Below, in pieces: positions 16,882 through 25,627 of a stretch of 64,000 nt of DNA. The position numbers and the translations under genes are program-made. The stretch's first letter is position 1, and every line of letters begins with the position of its first letter. The notes beneath the pieces were generated by a model. It made no database searches and was not told the DNA's origin. It saw nothing but the letters and a program-made list of their open reading frames with translations. The stretch spans positions 43,843 to 107,842 of the forward strand of contig NZ_RCFQ01000006.1 of NCBI RefSeq assembly GCF_003665155.1, written 5' to 3'. This DNA comes from Mariprofundus sp. EBB-1 (lineage in GTDB: Bacteria > Pseudomonadota > Zetaproteobacteria > Mariprofundales > Mariprofundaceae).

Positions 16882-18224
16882 TCCGGACGACTCGTTGCTG
16901 CATTATTGGCTGGCGCGGTTGAAGCTGCAGGGACAGGAGCCGACCACTGGCGATTCCAATCGCTGTACAGTCGATTGAGCATCCACTCGGCTTCATGCTT
17001 GCTGACAAAGAGAGGGTATGGGAATGGTTTCAGCGCATGCTCAGATGACCAGATAACATCAAACTGATGTTGGCGATTCACCTGTCCAATATACGCTGTT
17101 TTCCATAGATGGTTGCTGCCCTGATCCACCGAAACGATGCCTTCAGGAGCCGCCAAGCTCTGCTGTAGAATATTATTGTGGATGGCTTTCGGGTCACTGG
17201 TACGCGCCCCACGCACCGCATTGGCCCACATCTGCACACCGACCCAGGCAGCCTCCATCGGATCACTGACAGGTTGCTCGCCAAAGTGTTGATACAGTGC
17301 GCTGATAAAGGCTTTGTTCTGCGCTGATGGCAAACTCTGGAAATAGTTCCAAACGGCATAATGGCCAGCGATTTCATCAATGGGCATCAGCCTGATTCCG
17401 GATTCAGCCAGACTGAATGATACAACAGGCATCTCTTTGGCACTGATGCCAGCCTCTCTCAGGGCATGAAAAAAGGCCACGTTAGAGTCGCCGTTGATAC
17501 TATTGAAAATAACATCGGGCTGTTTGTCTTGAATATCATTGATTATGTCAGAGACATCATTCGAGCCTAGCAAAATATATTGCTCACCGACAACTTCAGC
17601 ATTGATCAGCGGTAGCTGCCTGTTGATCAGCCAGTTAGCTACTCGCGGAAATATATAATTTGAACCTATCAGATAAACGCGCGGCCCGAATTTTTTCACA
17701 GCCCAGCTCACAGCCGGAACAATCTGCTGATTGGGAGCTGCACCGGTGTAAATAATATGGTCGGATGATTCCAGCCCCTCATATTGCACCGGATAAAAGA
17801 GCAGATGATCGAGTTTTTCCACCACGAGTTTGACAGCTTTACGGCTAGCTGAAGTCCAGCAGCCGAATAGTACATCGACATGCTCTTCTGTAATCAGGCG
17901 TTCGGCTTCAGCGGCAAATACGTTTTCATCTGATTTTCCATCGGCGATGACAGCCTCAACCCGCCTGCCGAGGAGTCCGCCGTTAGCATTGATCTGTTCG
18001 ATGGCCAGCAGGGTTGCGTTGATGACAGGTTTCTCACTGCGGGCCATGGTGCCGGTTTGAGAGTGCAGAATGCCGACACGGATGGGACCGGAAGCAGGCT
18101 GGGAAAAAGATGCGGCAGGGAGCATGACCAAGCTCAGAAAAACCGTGGTCAGAAACGCAAAAAGTCGATTCGTCAGCCTATAGTTCAAGTTAAATCCACT
18201 ATCATGATAGTAGTATAGATGCAT
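16878..18224 (-). CDS. UrtA/AmiC-like periplasmic substrate-binding protein
   Basis: About 448 residues. A hydrophobic signal (RLFAFLTTVFLSLVMLPAAS) is followed by a type I periplasmic binding fold with the signature of urea and short-chain amide binding proteins: GILHSQTGTMA, VDVLFGCWTSASRKAV, LLFYPVQYEG, YTGAAPNQQIVPAV and FNSINGDSNVAFF. No permease or ATPase genes are nearby; the next gene, overlapping by four bases, is a hybrid histidine kinase with a periplasmic sensor domain. The pairing suggests a ligand-sensing role rather than uptake (inference). The ATG at 18224 lacks a Shine-Dalgarno; a TTG at about codon 13 is an alternative start. Confidence 0.87.
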   Translation of the reverse strand: MHLYYYHDSGFNLNYRLTNRLFAFLTTVFLSLVMLPAASFSQPASGPIRVGILHSQTGTMARSEKPVINATLLAIEQINANGGLLGRRVEAVIADGKSDENVFAAEAERLITEEHVDVLFGCWTSASRKAVKLVVEKLDHLLFYPVQYEGLESSDHIIYTGAAPNQQIVPAVSWAVKKFGPRVYLIGSNYIFPRVANWLINRQLPLINAEVVGEQYILLGSNDVSDIINDIQDKQPDVIFNSINGDSNVAFFHALREAGISAKEMPVVSFSLAESGIRLMPIDEIAGHYAVWNYFQSLPSAQNKAFISALYQHFGEQPVSDPMEAAWVGVQMWANAVRGARTSDPKAIHNNILQQSLAAPEGIVSVDQGSNHLWKTAYIGQVNRQHQFDVIWSSEHALKPFPYPLFVSKHEAEWMLNRLYSDWNRQWSAPVPAASTAPANNAATSRPE

Positions 18225-18271
18225 AGAGTGAAAACAAGCAAGTTCAATGCCTTAAAAGCTGAATAGTTACG

Positions 18272-18778
18272 TCATTCTCCAAAATGGTAGCGTGTTAACT
18301 GATCTAATCGTGTTTCGGCTTCCTCTGTCTGGAACTCGCTGAACACGGATATGCCATGCTGTGCCAGCAAACACGCCGTCACACCCTGCCCACTGATTTT
18401 TATGCCTGAAAAACTACCATCATTGAGTCTGTTTACGCCACAGGATGGGCTGCCTTCTTTCAGGATTGCAATACGGATATCGTGCTGCATACATAGAGCC
18501 AAAGCCATTTCAGCACCAGCCATAAAAGCTTCTGTAACATCGCTGCCATCTTTGCGGCGAATAGCCCCCTCACCTTTAATGACAGCTTTAGCGTCCCCTG
18601 CTTCGATTTCCGCAGGCGGTCTTGGAATAGGCAGGCCACCTGCCACTTCCGGACATAACGGGATCAAACGGCCCTGTTGTTCCCACGCTTGTAAAACGTC
18701 TGAATGAATTGAACTGTGTTTGCCATCATAACGGACGCGCTCTCCCAGCAGACAGGCACTGATAAGTATTTTATGCAT
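18272..18778 (-). CDS. DUF523 family protein
   Basis: About 168 residues with DUF523 signatures: ISACLLGERVRYDGK at the start, PLCPEVAGGLPIPRPPAEI, and LKEGSPSCG with conserved cysteines. The function is not established. The ATG at 18778 overlaps the end of the preceding PfkB kinase gene by eight bases, so the two are a transcriptional and probably translational unit. Confidence 0.88.
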   Translation of the reverse strand: MHKILISACLLGERVRYDGKHSSIHSDVLQAWEQQGRLIPLCPEVAGGLPIPRPPAEIEAGDAKAVIKGEGAIRRKDGSDVTEAFMAGAEMALALCMQHDIRIAILKEGSPSCGVNRLNDGSFSGIKISGQGVTACLLAQHGISVFSEFQTEEAETRLDQLTRYHFGE

Positions 18779-19658
18779 GCACGGCCTCCAAAAAGTCATA
18801 CATCGCACCATGGCATGGCAAACCACAGCGCGCTCCCAGCCTTGTACAGGTCAATGCCCCGGCAGCCGAAGCAAAACGAAGTAGCTCAGACCAGACCATA
18901 TCACGCGCCAAAGCCAGAGCGAACGCACCGTGGAAGGCATCACCTGCACCTGTGGAATCGACTACATCGACGTTGAATGCATTCATCTCACCTGACTCCC
19001 CATTACTGCTCCAAATCAATCCTGCGTCGCCCTGAGTAATCACTACATGTTCGCAATGCTTGGACAAACGGTGCAAAGCAATAGTGAGATCATGCGTTTC
19101 ACAGTAGTGTCGGGCAAACGTTTCAGATGCCACCAGGTAATCTACTTCTGTGGTTAATTCACGTGTACCCTGATGCAGGGAGCCCGCATCAAGCACAGTG
19201 ATGATACCCTGCTCTTTTGCCCATCTACATAAAGACAGTGATAACAGTGGTTCATGACCATCAAACAGCATCACTTTTGGATATTGAGAAATACTTACTG
19301 CATCAGGCCCAAGAAAAGGAGTATCCCCTTTATAATTCACCACAGACCTGCGGCCATCCGGTTTGGCCAGAATTTGCGAAACGGGAGTGGCATCGGCCCC
19401 TCGCACCAGATTAGAAATATCCACCCCTTCGGCCCGAAACTCCCGCACATGCGCCTCACCAAACAGATCATTGCCCAAATAACCACAGAAACCCGCCACT
19501 CCACCTAAACGCGACACGCACACCGCCGCATTGGCAGCGGGGCCACCACCAGCCAACTGCATCGCATCAGCGAAACTCTTCTCATCCGGATCAGGGTGAT
19601 GAGAGAGAGCCATCGAAATATCGTATGAAGCGTGTCCCACGCATAATACATCTAACAT
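18771..19658 (-). CDS. PfkB family carbohydrate/nucleoside kinase
   Basis: About 295 residues. The N-terminal GHASYDI and AGGGPAANAAVCVSRLG and the C-terminal DSTGAGDAFHGAFA (catalytic Asp and anion hole) mark the ribokinase/PfkB fold. It transfers a phosphate from ATP to a sugar or nucleoside hydroxyl; the substrate cannot be read from sequence. It overlaps the downstream DUF523 gene. Confidence 0.9.
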   Translation of the reverse strand: MLDVLCVGHASYDISMALSHHPDPDEKSFADAMQLAGGGPAANAAVCVSRLGGVAGFCGYLGNDLFGEAHVREFRAEGVDISNLVRGADATPVSQILAKPDGRRSVVNYKGDTPFLGPDAVSISQYPKVMLFDGHEPLLSLSLCRWAKEQGIITVLDAGSLHQGTRELTTEVDYLVASETFARHYCETHDLTIALHRLSKHCEHVVITQGDAGLIWSSNGESGEMNAFNVDVVDSTGAGDAFHGAFALALARDMVWSELLRFASAAGALTCTRLGARCGLPCHGAMYDFLEAVHA

Positions 19659-19687
19659 AAGCAGAGCGTATCAGTAATACCATGACA

Positions 19688-19716
19688 TTGACAAATTCAA
19701 ATTTATCCACTATTTA
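19688..19716 (+). promoter_or_regulatory. Strong sigma70-type promoter for an RNA or leader
   Basis: TTGACA at 19688-19693, a 17-base spacer, and TATTTA at 19711-19716. It is divergent from the PfkB gene. The predicted start, near 19723, would begin the two-hairpin transcript described next. Confidence 0.65.
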
Positions 19717-19722
19717 CTTAAC

Positions 19723-19800
19723 ATCACACATGTTTGCCGCACCACAGTCTCCCCTGTCTTTGGTGCAGCGGTGGCCCGACACTTGTCGGGGCATTTTTTA
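19723..19800 (+). ncRNA. Candidate small RNA or attenuated leader upstream of mrp
   Basis: Between a near-consensus promoter and the mrp gene lie two hairpins. The first pairs GCACCA (about 19739-19744) with TGGTGC (19761-19766). The second is an intrinsic terminator, CCCGAC-ACTT-GTCGGG (19775-19790) followed by GCATTTTTTA. No convincing open frame fits inside. The RNA would be about 78 nt. It could be an independent small RNA or a leader that terminates unless read through into mrp, which starts 106 bases later. Confidence 0.5.
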
Positions 19801-19905
19801 TACCCCTGTTCTTATAATCTTGACAGTTTTACTCGGGTTTATGACGATGCTGACCCAACACGGCATGCATCATTGCTTGGCATGATGCTGCATAAGGAGT
19901 TTCTC

Positions 19906-20979
19906 ATGGTTTCCCAGGCTGATATTCTTAAAGCACTCTCTGTCATCATCGACCCCGATTTCAAAAAGGACATTGTCTCACTTGGTTTTGTGAAAGACAT
20001 TGTTATCGGCAATGCGTCCGTTGCACTCACCATCGAATTAACCACCCCTGCCTGTCCGGTCAAAGAAGAGTTCAAACGTCAGGCCGATGCAGCACTGTTA
20101 GCACTGCCGGGTATTGACCAAGTCAATGTCACCATGAGCTCCAATGTTGTAGCAGCTAAGACTAAAGAGGGCATTCCCGGTGTAGCCAATATTATTGCCG
20201 TAGCATCCGGTAAAGGTGGTGTTGGTAAATCTACCACCACGGTAAATCTGGCTGTGGCGATGGCGCAAACCGGAGCTCGTGTAGGCCTACTTGATGCCGA
20301 TATTTATGGCCCATCCATTCCGCGCATGATGGGCTTAAGTGGTAAAAAACCCCAAATTGACAGAGATACTGAAACCATTATTCCATTAGAAAATTATGGC
20401 GTAAAAACCATGTCGATTGGTTATCTGGTAGAAGACAATCAGGCCATGATCTGGCGCGGTGCGATGGTGGCTGGGGCACTGAAACAGCTATTGGGTGATG
20501 TCGAATGGGGCGAGCTGGATTATCTGTTTATTGATATGCCACCGGGTACGGGTGATGCGCAACTCACACTCACACAAACCGTGCCTGTCACCGGCGCTGT
20601 CATGGTTACCACACCACAGGACATCGCCCTCATTGATTGCAGCAAGGGCATCAACATGTTCGAGAAAGTGCATGTGCCCAATCTTGGTATTGTGGAAAAC
20701 ATGAGTCAGTTCATCTGCCCGCACTGTGGTGAATCCACAGCCATCTTTGCAGAGGGTGGTGCTGAACGCTTAAGTCAGCAACACGCCACCGAAGTGCTTG
20801 CGCATATCCCGCTTGATCTTCAGATACGCATCAATGCCGATGAAGGCACTCCTATCGTCGCAGCCATGCCTGATAGTGATCAGGCCAAAGCCTATCAAAC
20901 GCTGGCTGGTGAAGTGGCTAGAAAAATTAGTATTCTGAATCGTCGCCAGGTGAATATCCCTATTATCATGCAGAGCTAG
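19906..20979 (+). CDS. apbC: Mrp/ApbC family Fe-S cluster carrier ATPase
   Basis: A 357-residue P-loop ATPase that assembles or delivers [4Fe-4S] clusters. Residues about 1-85 form a MIP18/DUF59 domain, including TTPACPVKEEF. The deviant Walker A, SGKGGVGKST, is at about 101-110, LLDADIYGPS and IDMPPGTGD follow, and a C-terminal CPHC motif (FICPHCGES) provides cluster ligands. The ATG at 19906 follows AAGGAG; the frame is open further upstream through the hairpin region, but that part is not protein-like. The Fe-S rich complex I encoded in this window is an obvious client class (inference). Confidence 0.93.
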   Translation: MVSQADILKALSVIIDPDFKKDIVSLGFVKDIVIGNASVALTIELTTPACPVKEEFKRQADAALLALPGIDQVNVTMSSNVVAAKTKEGIPGVANIIAVASGKGGVGKSTTTVNLAVAMAQTGARVGLLDADIYGPSIPRMMGLSGKKPQIDRDTETIIPLENYGVKTMSIGYLVEDNQAMIWRGAMVAGALKQLLGDVEWGELDYLFIDMPPGTGDAQLTLTQTVPVTGAVMVTTPQDIALIDCSKGINMFEKVHVPNLGIVENMSQFICPHCGESTAIFAEGGAERLSQQHATEVLAHIPLDLQIRINADEGTPIVAAMPDSDQAKAYQTLAGEVARKISILNRRQVNIPIIMQS

Positions 20980-20995
20980 CTGTTAGATTCAAACG

Positions 20996-21187
20996 ATGGC
21001 CACCGATCATAAAATCATTATTGATATGGATATTCTTATGGGAAATCCAGAAAGTCTGGAAAGGTTCCATGAGTGCGCCAATCTGATGATTATCGCGTCC
21101 ACCCCAGAGCAAGTGCAACTGGGTTATAATATGCTCGAAATCGTTGATGATTGTATGTCCCAACTGAACAAGGTAGCAGACACCTGA
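20996..21187 (+). CDS. Small hypothetical protein
   Basis: A 63-residue frame beginning 17 bases after the mrp stop: MATDHKIIIDMDILMGNPES and onward, mostly helical and acidic, ending QLNKVADT. Codon use resembles its neighbours and the composition is that of a soluble globular peptide. No Shine-Dalgarno is visible, so translation may depend on mrp. I do not recognise a family; real but unassigned is the most likely reading. Confidence 0.55.
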   Translation: MATDHKIIIDMDILMGNPESLERFHECANLMIIASTPEQVQLGYNMLEIVDDCMSQLNKVADT

Positions 21188-21327
21188 TAAGCCCTGATCC
21201 ACCGCTATCTATCTGATTCGGAATATGGTGACGCTTCGCTCTCGGCTTTGGCACATGCAACGCTTAGCTGTGGGGATTCCTTAAATCCATAGGCGTCAAA
21301 AACATTACCAAAAAATGCGCCATGCTA

Positions 21328-21630
21328 TCATGAGCTGAGTTGCTGAGTAACATCCATTGATTCATGCAATATTCGTGCAACCTCTAACAGGGAACCGTTC
21401 AGACGGTAAAAGACTATATGATGGCCTTCGGGAAAGCTGAACAATCCATACTCAATATCCTCCCTGGATCTGCCCAACTGCACATGCCCCGCAAGCCAGT
21501 TAATTCGCTGCTCCAACTGAGCCAGATATTTATCAGCCTGCGCTTCGCCCCATGTTTTAGCTGTATAATTTTCAATATTTACCAAATCTGCCACAGCAAG
21601 ATCGGATAGCTTAACCTTACACGCCGGCAT
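21328..21630 (-). CDS. ParE/RelE superfamily toxin
   Basis: About 100 residues with the ParE pattern: LSDLAVADLVNIENYTAKTWG, then YLAQLEQRINWLAGHVQLGR, and the C-terminal LFSFPEGHHIVFYRLNGSLLEVARILHESMD. ParE proteins poison gyrase and RelE proteins cut mRNA; the ParE-like start favours gyrase. The ATG at 21630 overlaps the upstream antitoxin gene by 14 bases, the usual order for these modules. Confidence 0.87.
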   Translation of the reverse strand: MPACKVKLSDLAVADLVNIENYTAKTWGEAQADKYLAQLEQRINWLAGHVQLGRSREDIEYGLFSFPEGHHIVFYRLNGSLLEVARILHESMDVTQQLSS

Positions 21631-21901
21631 TTCTATGTGCCCGACCGCGCACCTTGATTCCCTCAAACAGATCCTTCAATTCGGTCTGATCAAACAACGT
21701 GGATGCGCCCGTATCGAGCTGATCCAGCCCTGCATGGACTTCAGCATGCAATCGTTCCATCTTGATTTTTCTGTACTCTTCAACCGACATCATCACAGCC
21801 ACAGCTCGCCCGTGCTTTTCAATGGCAACAGGTTCTCGTTGTGCCGTATCCATCAAAACACCAAATCGGTTTTTTGCTTCCCGTGCCGCAATTGATTTCA
21901 T
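21617..21901 (-). CDS. Phd/YefM family antitoxin
   Basis: About 94 residues. MKSIAAREAKNRFGVLMDTA and VAIEKHGRAVAVMMSVEEYR form the N-terminal DNA-binding fold of the Phd/YefM type. The C-terminal part, which would wrap the toxin, is TLFDQTELKDLFEGIKVRG. The ATG at 21901 follows GGAGGTGCT. It overlaps the ParE toxin gene. Confidence 0.88.
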   Translation of the reverse strand: MKSIAAREAKNRFGVLMDTAQREPVAIEKHGRAVAVMMSVEEYRKIKMERLHAEVHAGLDQLDTGASTLFDQTELKDLFEGIKVRGRAHRNAGV

Positions 21902-21920
21902 AGCACCTCCAAAAAAGGAC

Positions 21921-21949
21921 ATAATAGCTATTTTAGCCATTTATGCCAA
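21921..21949 (-). promoter_or_regulatory. Promoter and operator of the toxin-antitoxin operon
   Basis: Read on the minus strand: TTGGCA (21949-21944), a 17-base spacer, and TATTAT (21926-21921). The perfect palindrome AATAGCTATT (21923-21932) overlaps the -10 box, as expected for repression by the antitoxin. Confidence 0.65.
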
Positions 21950-22100
21950 TAATAACCATCAAACCGTTACTGCCAAGGAACCTGGAGCAGAACAGATGAC
22001 TGCAATACCGAAACATTGCACCGTTAGGTACCGATATTCCAAACGGGTACACTCCATGCTTGAATCTGACCCGGCATCTCCTTGGAAAATATCAAAAGAT

Positions 22101-22163
22101 GAAAGCCTAGCACCTATTTTCCTATTTTGCCTATTCCTCTGAAAGCCTGGCACCTATTCCTCT
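22101..22163. repeat. Two REP-like direct repeats
   Basis: GAAAGCCTAGCACCTATT at 22101-22118 and GAAAGCCTGGCACCTATT at 22141-22158 differ at one base; both are followed by pyrimidine-rich CCT tracts. Sequences of this look accompany REP-associated transposase families elsewhere. From here to 22496 I see no gene. Confidence 0.4.
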
Positions 22164-22496
22164 AATCCAGCGTCTCATTGGCCAGTTACATGAATGATTT
22201 GCAGACCTTCTTACAGCCCAAACAGTCATAATCTGAGAAGTGATTATCCAGTAAAGTATTAATATCACGCAAACTTTTCGGCCACCAACATGGTCTGACT
22301 CTCCTTTTGTTCTGGTTTCCATCTCATCCATCAGTATTAGCCCTCCCTATGCTAAATTAACCTGTGTGATTATTCAGACCCATTTTATATTGGAATAGGC
22401 TAACATGAGGAATACTGCCTCTTGACATAAGTGATAATTTACTGTTACATATCACTATAAAGTCATAATAATTATATGTTTTTAAAGGTAGTGTAG

Positions 22497-22525
22497 TTGA
22501 ATATACACAGGGGATATGCTATAAA
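22497..22525 (+). promoter_or_regulatory. Candidate pga operon promoter
   Basis: TTGAAT at 22497-22502, a 17-base spacer, and TATAAA at 22520-22525, 109 bases before the pgaA start. A TTGACA at about 22423 is another -35 candidate but with a poorer -10. The long AT-rich leader leaves room for post-transcriptional control. Confidence 0.45.
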
Positions 22526-22633
22526 GTTCATGTACCATAGTTGAATTTGCTTGAAAAACTACGCTCTTCTACTATATGATGGATTACTAAATAGCATTGT
22601 TATAATTAGCACGTTCTCTAAGGGAGGGGCCTA

Positions 22634-25627
22634 GTGAACAAAGAAATAAATAATTTGGCACATCTGTATTTGACCTACAGGAATATATTTTTTTCTCCGC
22701 CAAGTATGGCATTAACACCGATTGTGGTGATGACCTGTGTCACTCTGCTGTTTCTACACCCAACACCCACTTTAGCTCAGGATATAGCAACGAATCAAAA
22801 CACTGGCAACCAAGCACTGGTTAGCTCTCCAGCCCAACAAGATCATGCGCATGCGCTGAAGCTGGCCCGTAGCGGAGAGCTCAATAAAGCTGCAGATATT
22901 CTCTCACCCTATGCAAAAAAACCGATGGCAAATGTGCTAATGACCGGCGATTATCTGGTTTTTCTCTCCTGGGCAGGAAAAAATCAACTGGCTACCAGAT
23001 CTTTTGAAGCACTGCCGGCTGCTTTTCCGAAAAATGCTTACCTGCTAAGAAACATGGCTAGTGCCTACTATGGTCAGCGCAGTTACGCTCAGGCCGCTTT
23101 ATTGTATGCGTCTACGCTTCAGCAAAAACCCACAGATAAAGAGGCCCAGATAGGTCATGTACGTAGCCTTTATTATGCTGGCAAGGTAAAGGAATCCGAC
23201 AACAGGCTGAATGCTTATCTAAAGACTAGCCCCGACTCCTTGCCACTACTATCTATCAGGCCACAAGTACTCATTGCCCATGGCGCATATGCTAAAGCCT
23301 GGGCTGCCCAAGCTGATCTACTACGAAAAAATCAGGTCTCATCAACGGCACAGCATAGCACATGGGAGGCACTGGTCACTTCAGTTCCGACTGACAAGCG
23401 TAAAGCCATGCTCGCAGCATTAAAACACAGTGCAGCTTCCAAAAAAGAGACAGATACTGAAAACTATATATTGGCCTTGGCACTACATCGGGAATTCAAC
23501 GAACTTATTACCAGCTATGAGTCTGCCGGCATCAAAAGCGAACGTTTCTCAACATATACAGCATATTGGATCGGCTGGGCATACTTCAAAACCGACAAAT
23601 TAAAACAGTCCGAAGTGATCTATCGAAATGCACTTAAGATAGAGCCAAAAGACCTCTATCTCACCACAGGACTTGCATATGTACTGGGCAAAGAAAAACA
23701 GCCCAAGCTGGCATTCAATCTATTCAAACAACTGCCGGCAGAACAAGCCAGCATGGCAGAAGTGCGTTTTGCCAAAGCCTATATTTATGAGCAACAGAGC
23801 GACTATTGGGCCGCCATCAAAGAGTATGATGGCATTCTTGCCATCCACCCTGAGTACAGAATTGCCAGGAAACTTAAACTGATGGCCATGTCCGCGCTGG
23901 GTGCAAGTAGCCAGGCATTGAGCCAGGCCGGTGATAACAGTGAATTACAGGCCTATATTCAGGGTAACATGGTGATCGACCGCATGCAGTGGGGAGAGTT
24001 CAAGCAGTCACTGGCTCAACTTGAGCCCCTACTACAAAGAAGAAACCCAACAGGCTCAAGATTTGATCACATCGTCGTACTGGTTGAAGACTTGCAAATG
24101 AAAGAAGCCATCGCCGAATACGATCAGCTAAAGGCTGAAGGGGTTACCCCGCCCTCCTGGGTTATGAATAGCGTAGGTAGTGCCTACATCTATCTTGAGG
24201 AGTGGGAAAAGTCCCTGGCTGTTTATAATCAACAATTGAAAACAGATCCAAACATGTTCAATGCACGCGTAGGTAAATTTTATTCCCTCTCAGAACTTAG
24301 AAGATGGGATGAAGCAGAAGAACTTCTGATTAAGCTTGAGGAAGATGTCATTCCTGTAAAACTCCGCAGCCGCTATACACAAGGTCAACAGATGGAAGTT
24401 GTGGTCGCTCACGGCTGGTTCCTGCTCGATCAAAACATGATGCGTGAAGCCGATGCCTATTTCACCGAGTTTTACAGCAAAGCACCCGCTAATACTGGAA
24501 TCCGTTCCGGACTAGCGCATACACACTACTTCCGTGGCTGGCCTCGCAAGGCCCTTCGAGAATTCCAGACTATCACATCGTTGGAGTCCCGGGATCTCAA
24601 TCCTGGCCCCAGAGTTGGCCATGCCCTTGTGCTCAACGCGTTGGCACACAAGGAAGAGGCCCGTGAGATGATCAACAAACATCGGGCACAGAAACCGAAA
24701 GACAAACACGGTATTCGTGCTGCCAGAGAACTGGCAATAGATGACATGCGGGAACTGGACGTAGGTATCGTCTTCAACCACTCCAACGATGGCTTTAACG
24801 ACCTCTACACCTTTGCAAACTACATTCACCCAGTCACCCTCTACACCAATATCCTAGCCATGGTAAATTACCGAAGAAGCTCTCAGAGTGGTTTAAAATC
24901 AACATTTCATCGCGTAGGAGTTGGTTTTGATCACACATTCAACAGCGACTGGTACATGCGGGAGATGCTCTCCCTGGATGTGAAGGCAGGGCATGAATAT
25001 GGGACTCGAACCAATATAAGGTACACCCCGACCGACCATTGGATTGTTGAAGCCATGTTCGACTCTTTCACCACAGATGTGCCACTGCGTGCCCGTGTGG
25101 CAGCCATCACCTCCAAACAGGCTGCTCTAAACCTCACCTACAGAGAAAGTGAATGGCGCGAATATGGCATCGGAGGCAGTTACGATTTCTATTCCGATGG
25201 TAATCGTCGCACAGCCGTAACAGCCCGTTTCGAGCAAGGACTGTATGCAAAGAAAGACTGGCGTCTGCGCCTGATCGTAGATGGATCTTTAGGTGATAAC
25301 TCCAAGAATAATGCCCTCTATTTCAACCCGGCTCGTGACTGGAGTGCGGCAGGTACACTGATGATTGAGCAGACTGTCTGGCACGCCTACGAAAGCATGA
25401 AAGGCTATTATGACCGCGGCTTTATTCACCGCCTCTACCTGACTGCCGGTGCATACGGACAAACCGGATTTAGCGGTTCTTTTCTGGGTTCGGCTCGTTA
25501 TGAGCAGGAAATCGACTTCAGCGATACACACCACTTGCTATGGGGCATTTCTGCAGGGCGCCACTCCTACGATGGCACTGGTGTCATGAATTATTCAATT
25601 GATGCATTGTATAGGTGGTATTTCTGA
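22634..25627 (+). CDS. pgaA: Poly-beta-1,6-N-acetyl-D-glucosamine export porin PgaA
   Basis: An outer membrane protein of about 997 residues that exports partly deacetylated PNAG. After a signal region (hydrophobic VVMTCVTLLFLHPTPTLAQ) come many TPR helices up to about residue 680, which bind the polymer and PgaB. The C-terminal third alternates polar and aromatic residues as a beta-barrel and ends in YRWYF, with the terminal Phe typical for barrel assembly. The start is GTG after GGGAGGGG; Met25 is an alternative. It is first of a four-gene operon and its stop overlaps the pgaB ATG. Confidence 0.92.
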   Translation: MNKEINNLAHLYLTYRNIFFSPPSMALTPIVVMTCVTLLFLHPTPTLAQDIATNQNTGNQALVSSPAQQDHAHALKLARSGELNKAADILSPYAKKPMANVLMTGDYLVFLSWAGKNQLATRSFEALPAAFPKNAYLLRNMASAYYGQRSYAQAALLYASTLQQKPTDKEAQIGHVRSLYYAGKVKESDNRLNAYLKTSPDSLPLLSIRPQVLIAHGAYAKAWAAQADLLRKNQVSSTAQHSTWEALVTSVPTDKRKAMLAALKHSAASKKETDTENYILALALHREFNELITSYESAGIKSERFSTYTAYWIGWAYFKTDKLKQSEVIYRNALKIEPKDLYLTTGLAYVLGKEKQPKLAFNLFKQLPAEQASMAEVRFAKAYIYEQQSDYWAAIKEYDGILAIHPEYRIARKLKLMAMSALGASSQALSQAGDNSELQAYIQGNMVIDRMQWGEFKQSLAQLEPLLQRRNPTGSRFDHIVVLVEDLQMKEAIAEYDQLKAEGVTPPSWVMNSVGSAYIYLEEWEKSLAVYNQQLKTDPNMFNARVGKFYSLSELRRWDEAEELLIKLEEDVIPVKLRSRYTQGQQMEVVVAHGWFLLDQNMMREADAYFTEFYSKAPANTGIRSGLAHTHYFRGWPRKALREFQTITSLESRDLNPGPRVGHALVLNALAHKEEAREMINKHRAQKPKDKHGIRAARELAIDDMRELDVGIVFNHSNDGFNDLYTFANYIHPVTLYTNILAMVNYRRSSQSGLKSTFHRVGVGFDHTFNSDWYMREMLSLDVKAGHEYGTRTNIRYTPTDHWIVEAMFDSFTTDVPLRARVAAITSKQAALNLTYRESEWREYGIGGSYDFYSDGNRRTAVTARFEQGLYAKKDWRLRLIVDGSLGDNSKNNALYFNPARDWSAAGTLMIEQTVWHAYESMKGYYDRGFIHRLYLTAGAYGQTGFSGSFLGSARYEQEIDFSDTHHLLWGISAGRHSYDGTGVMNYSIDALYRWYF

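Noticed and set aside
18198..18211. Perfect palindrome ACTATCATGATAGT at the start of the binding protein gene
   Set aside because: It could be an operator if the real start is further in, but it lies inside the assigned coding start and no promoter is placed by it.
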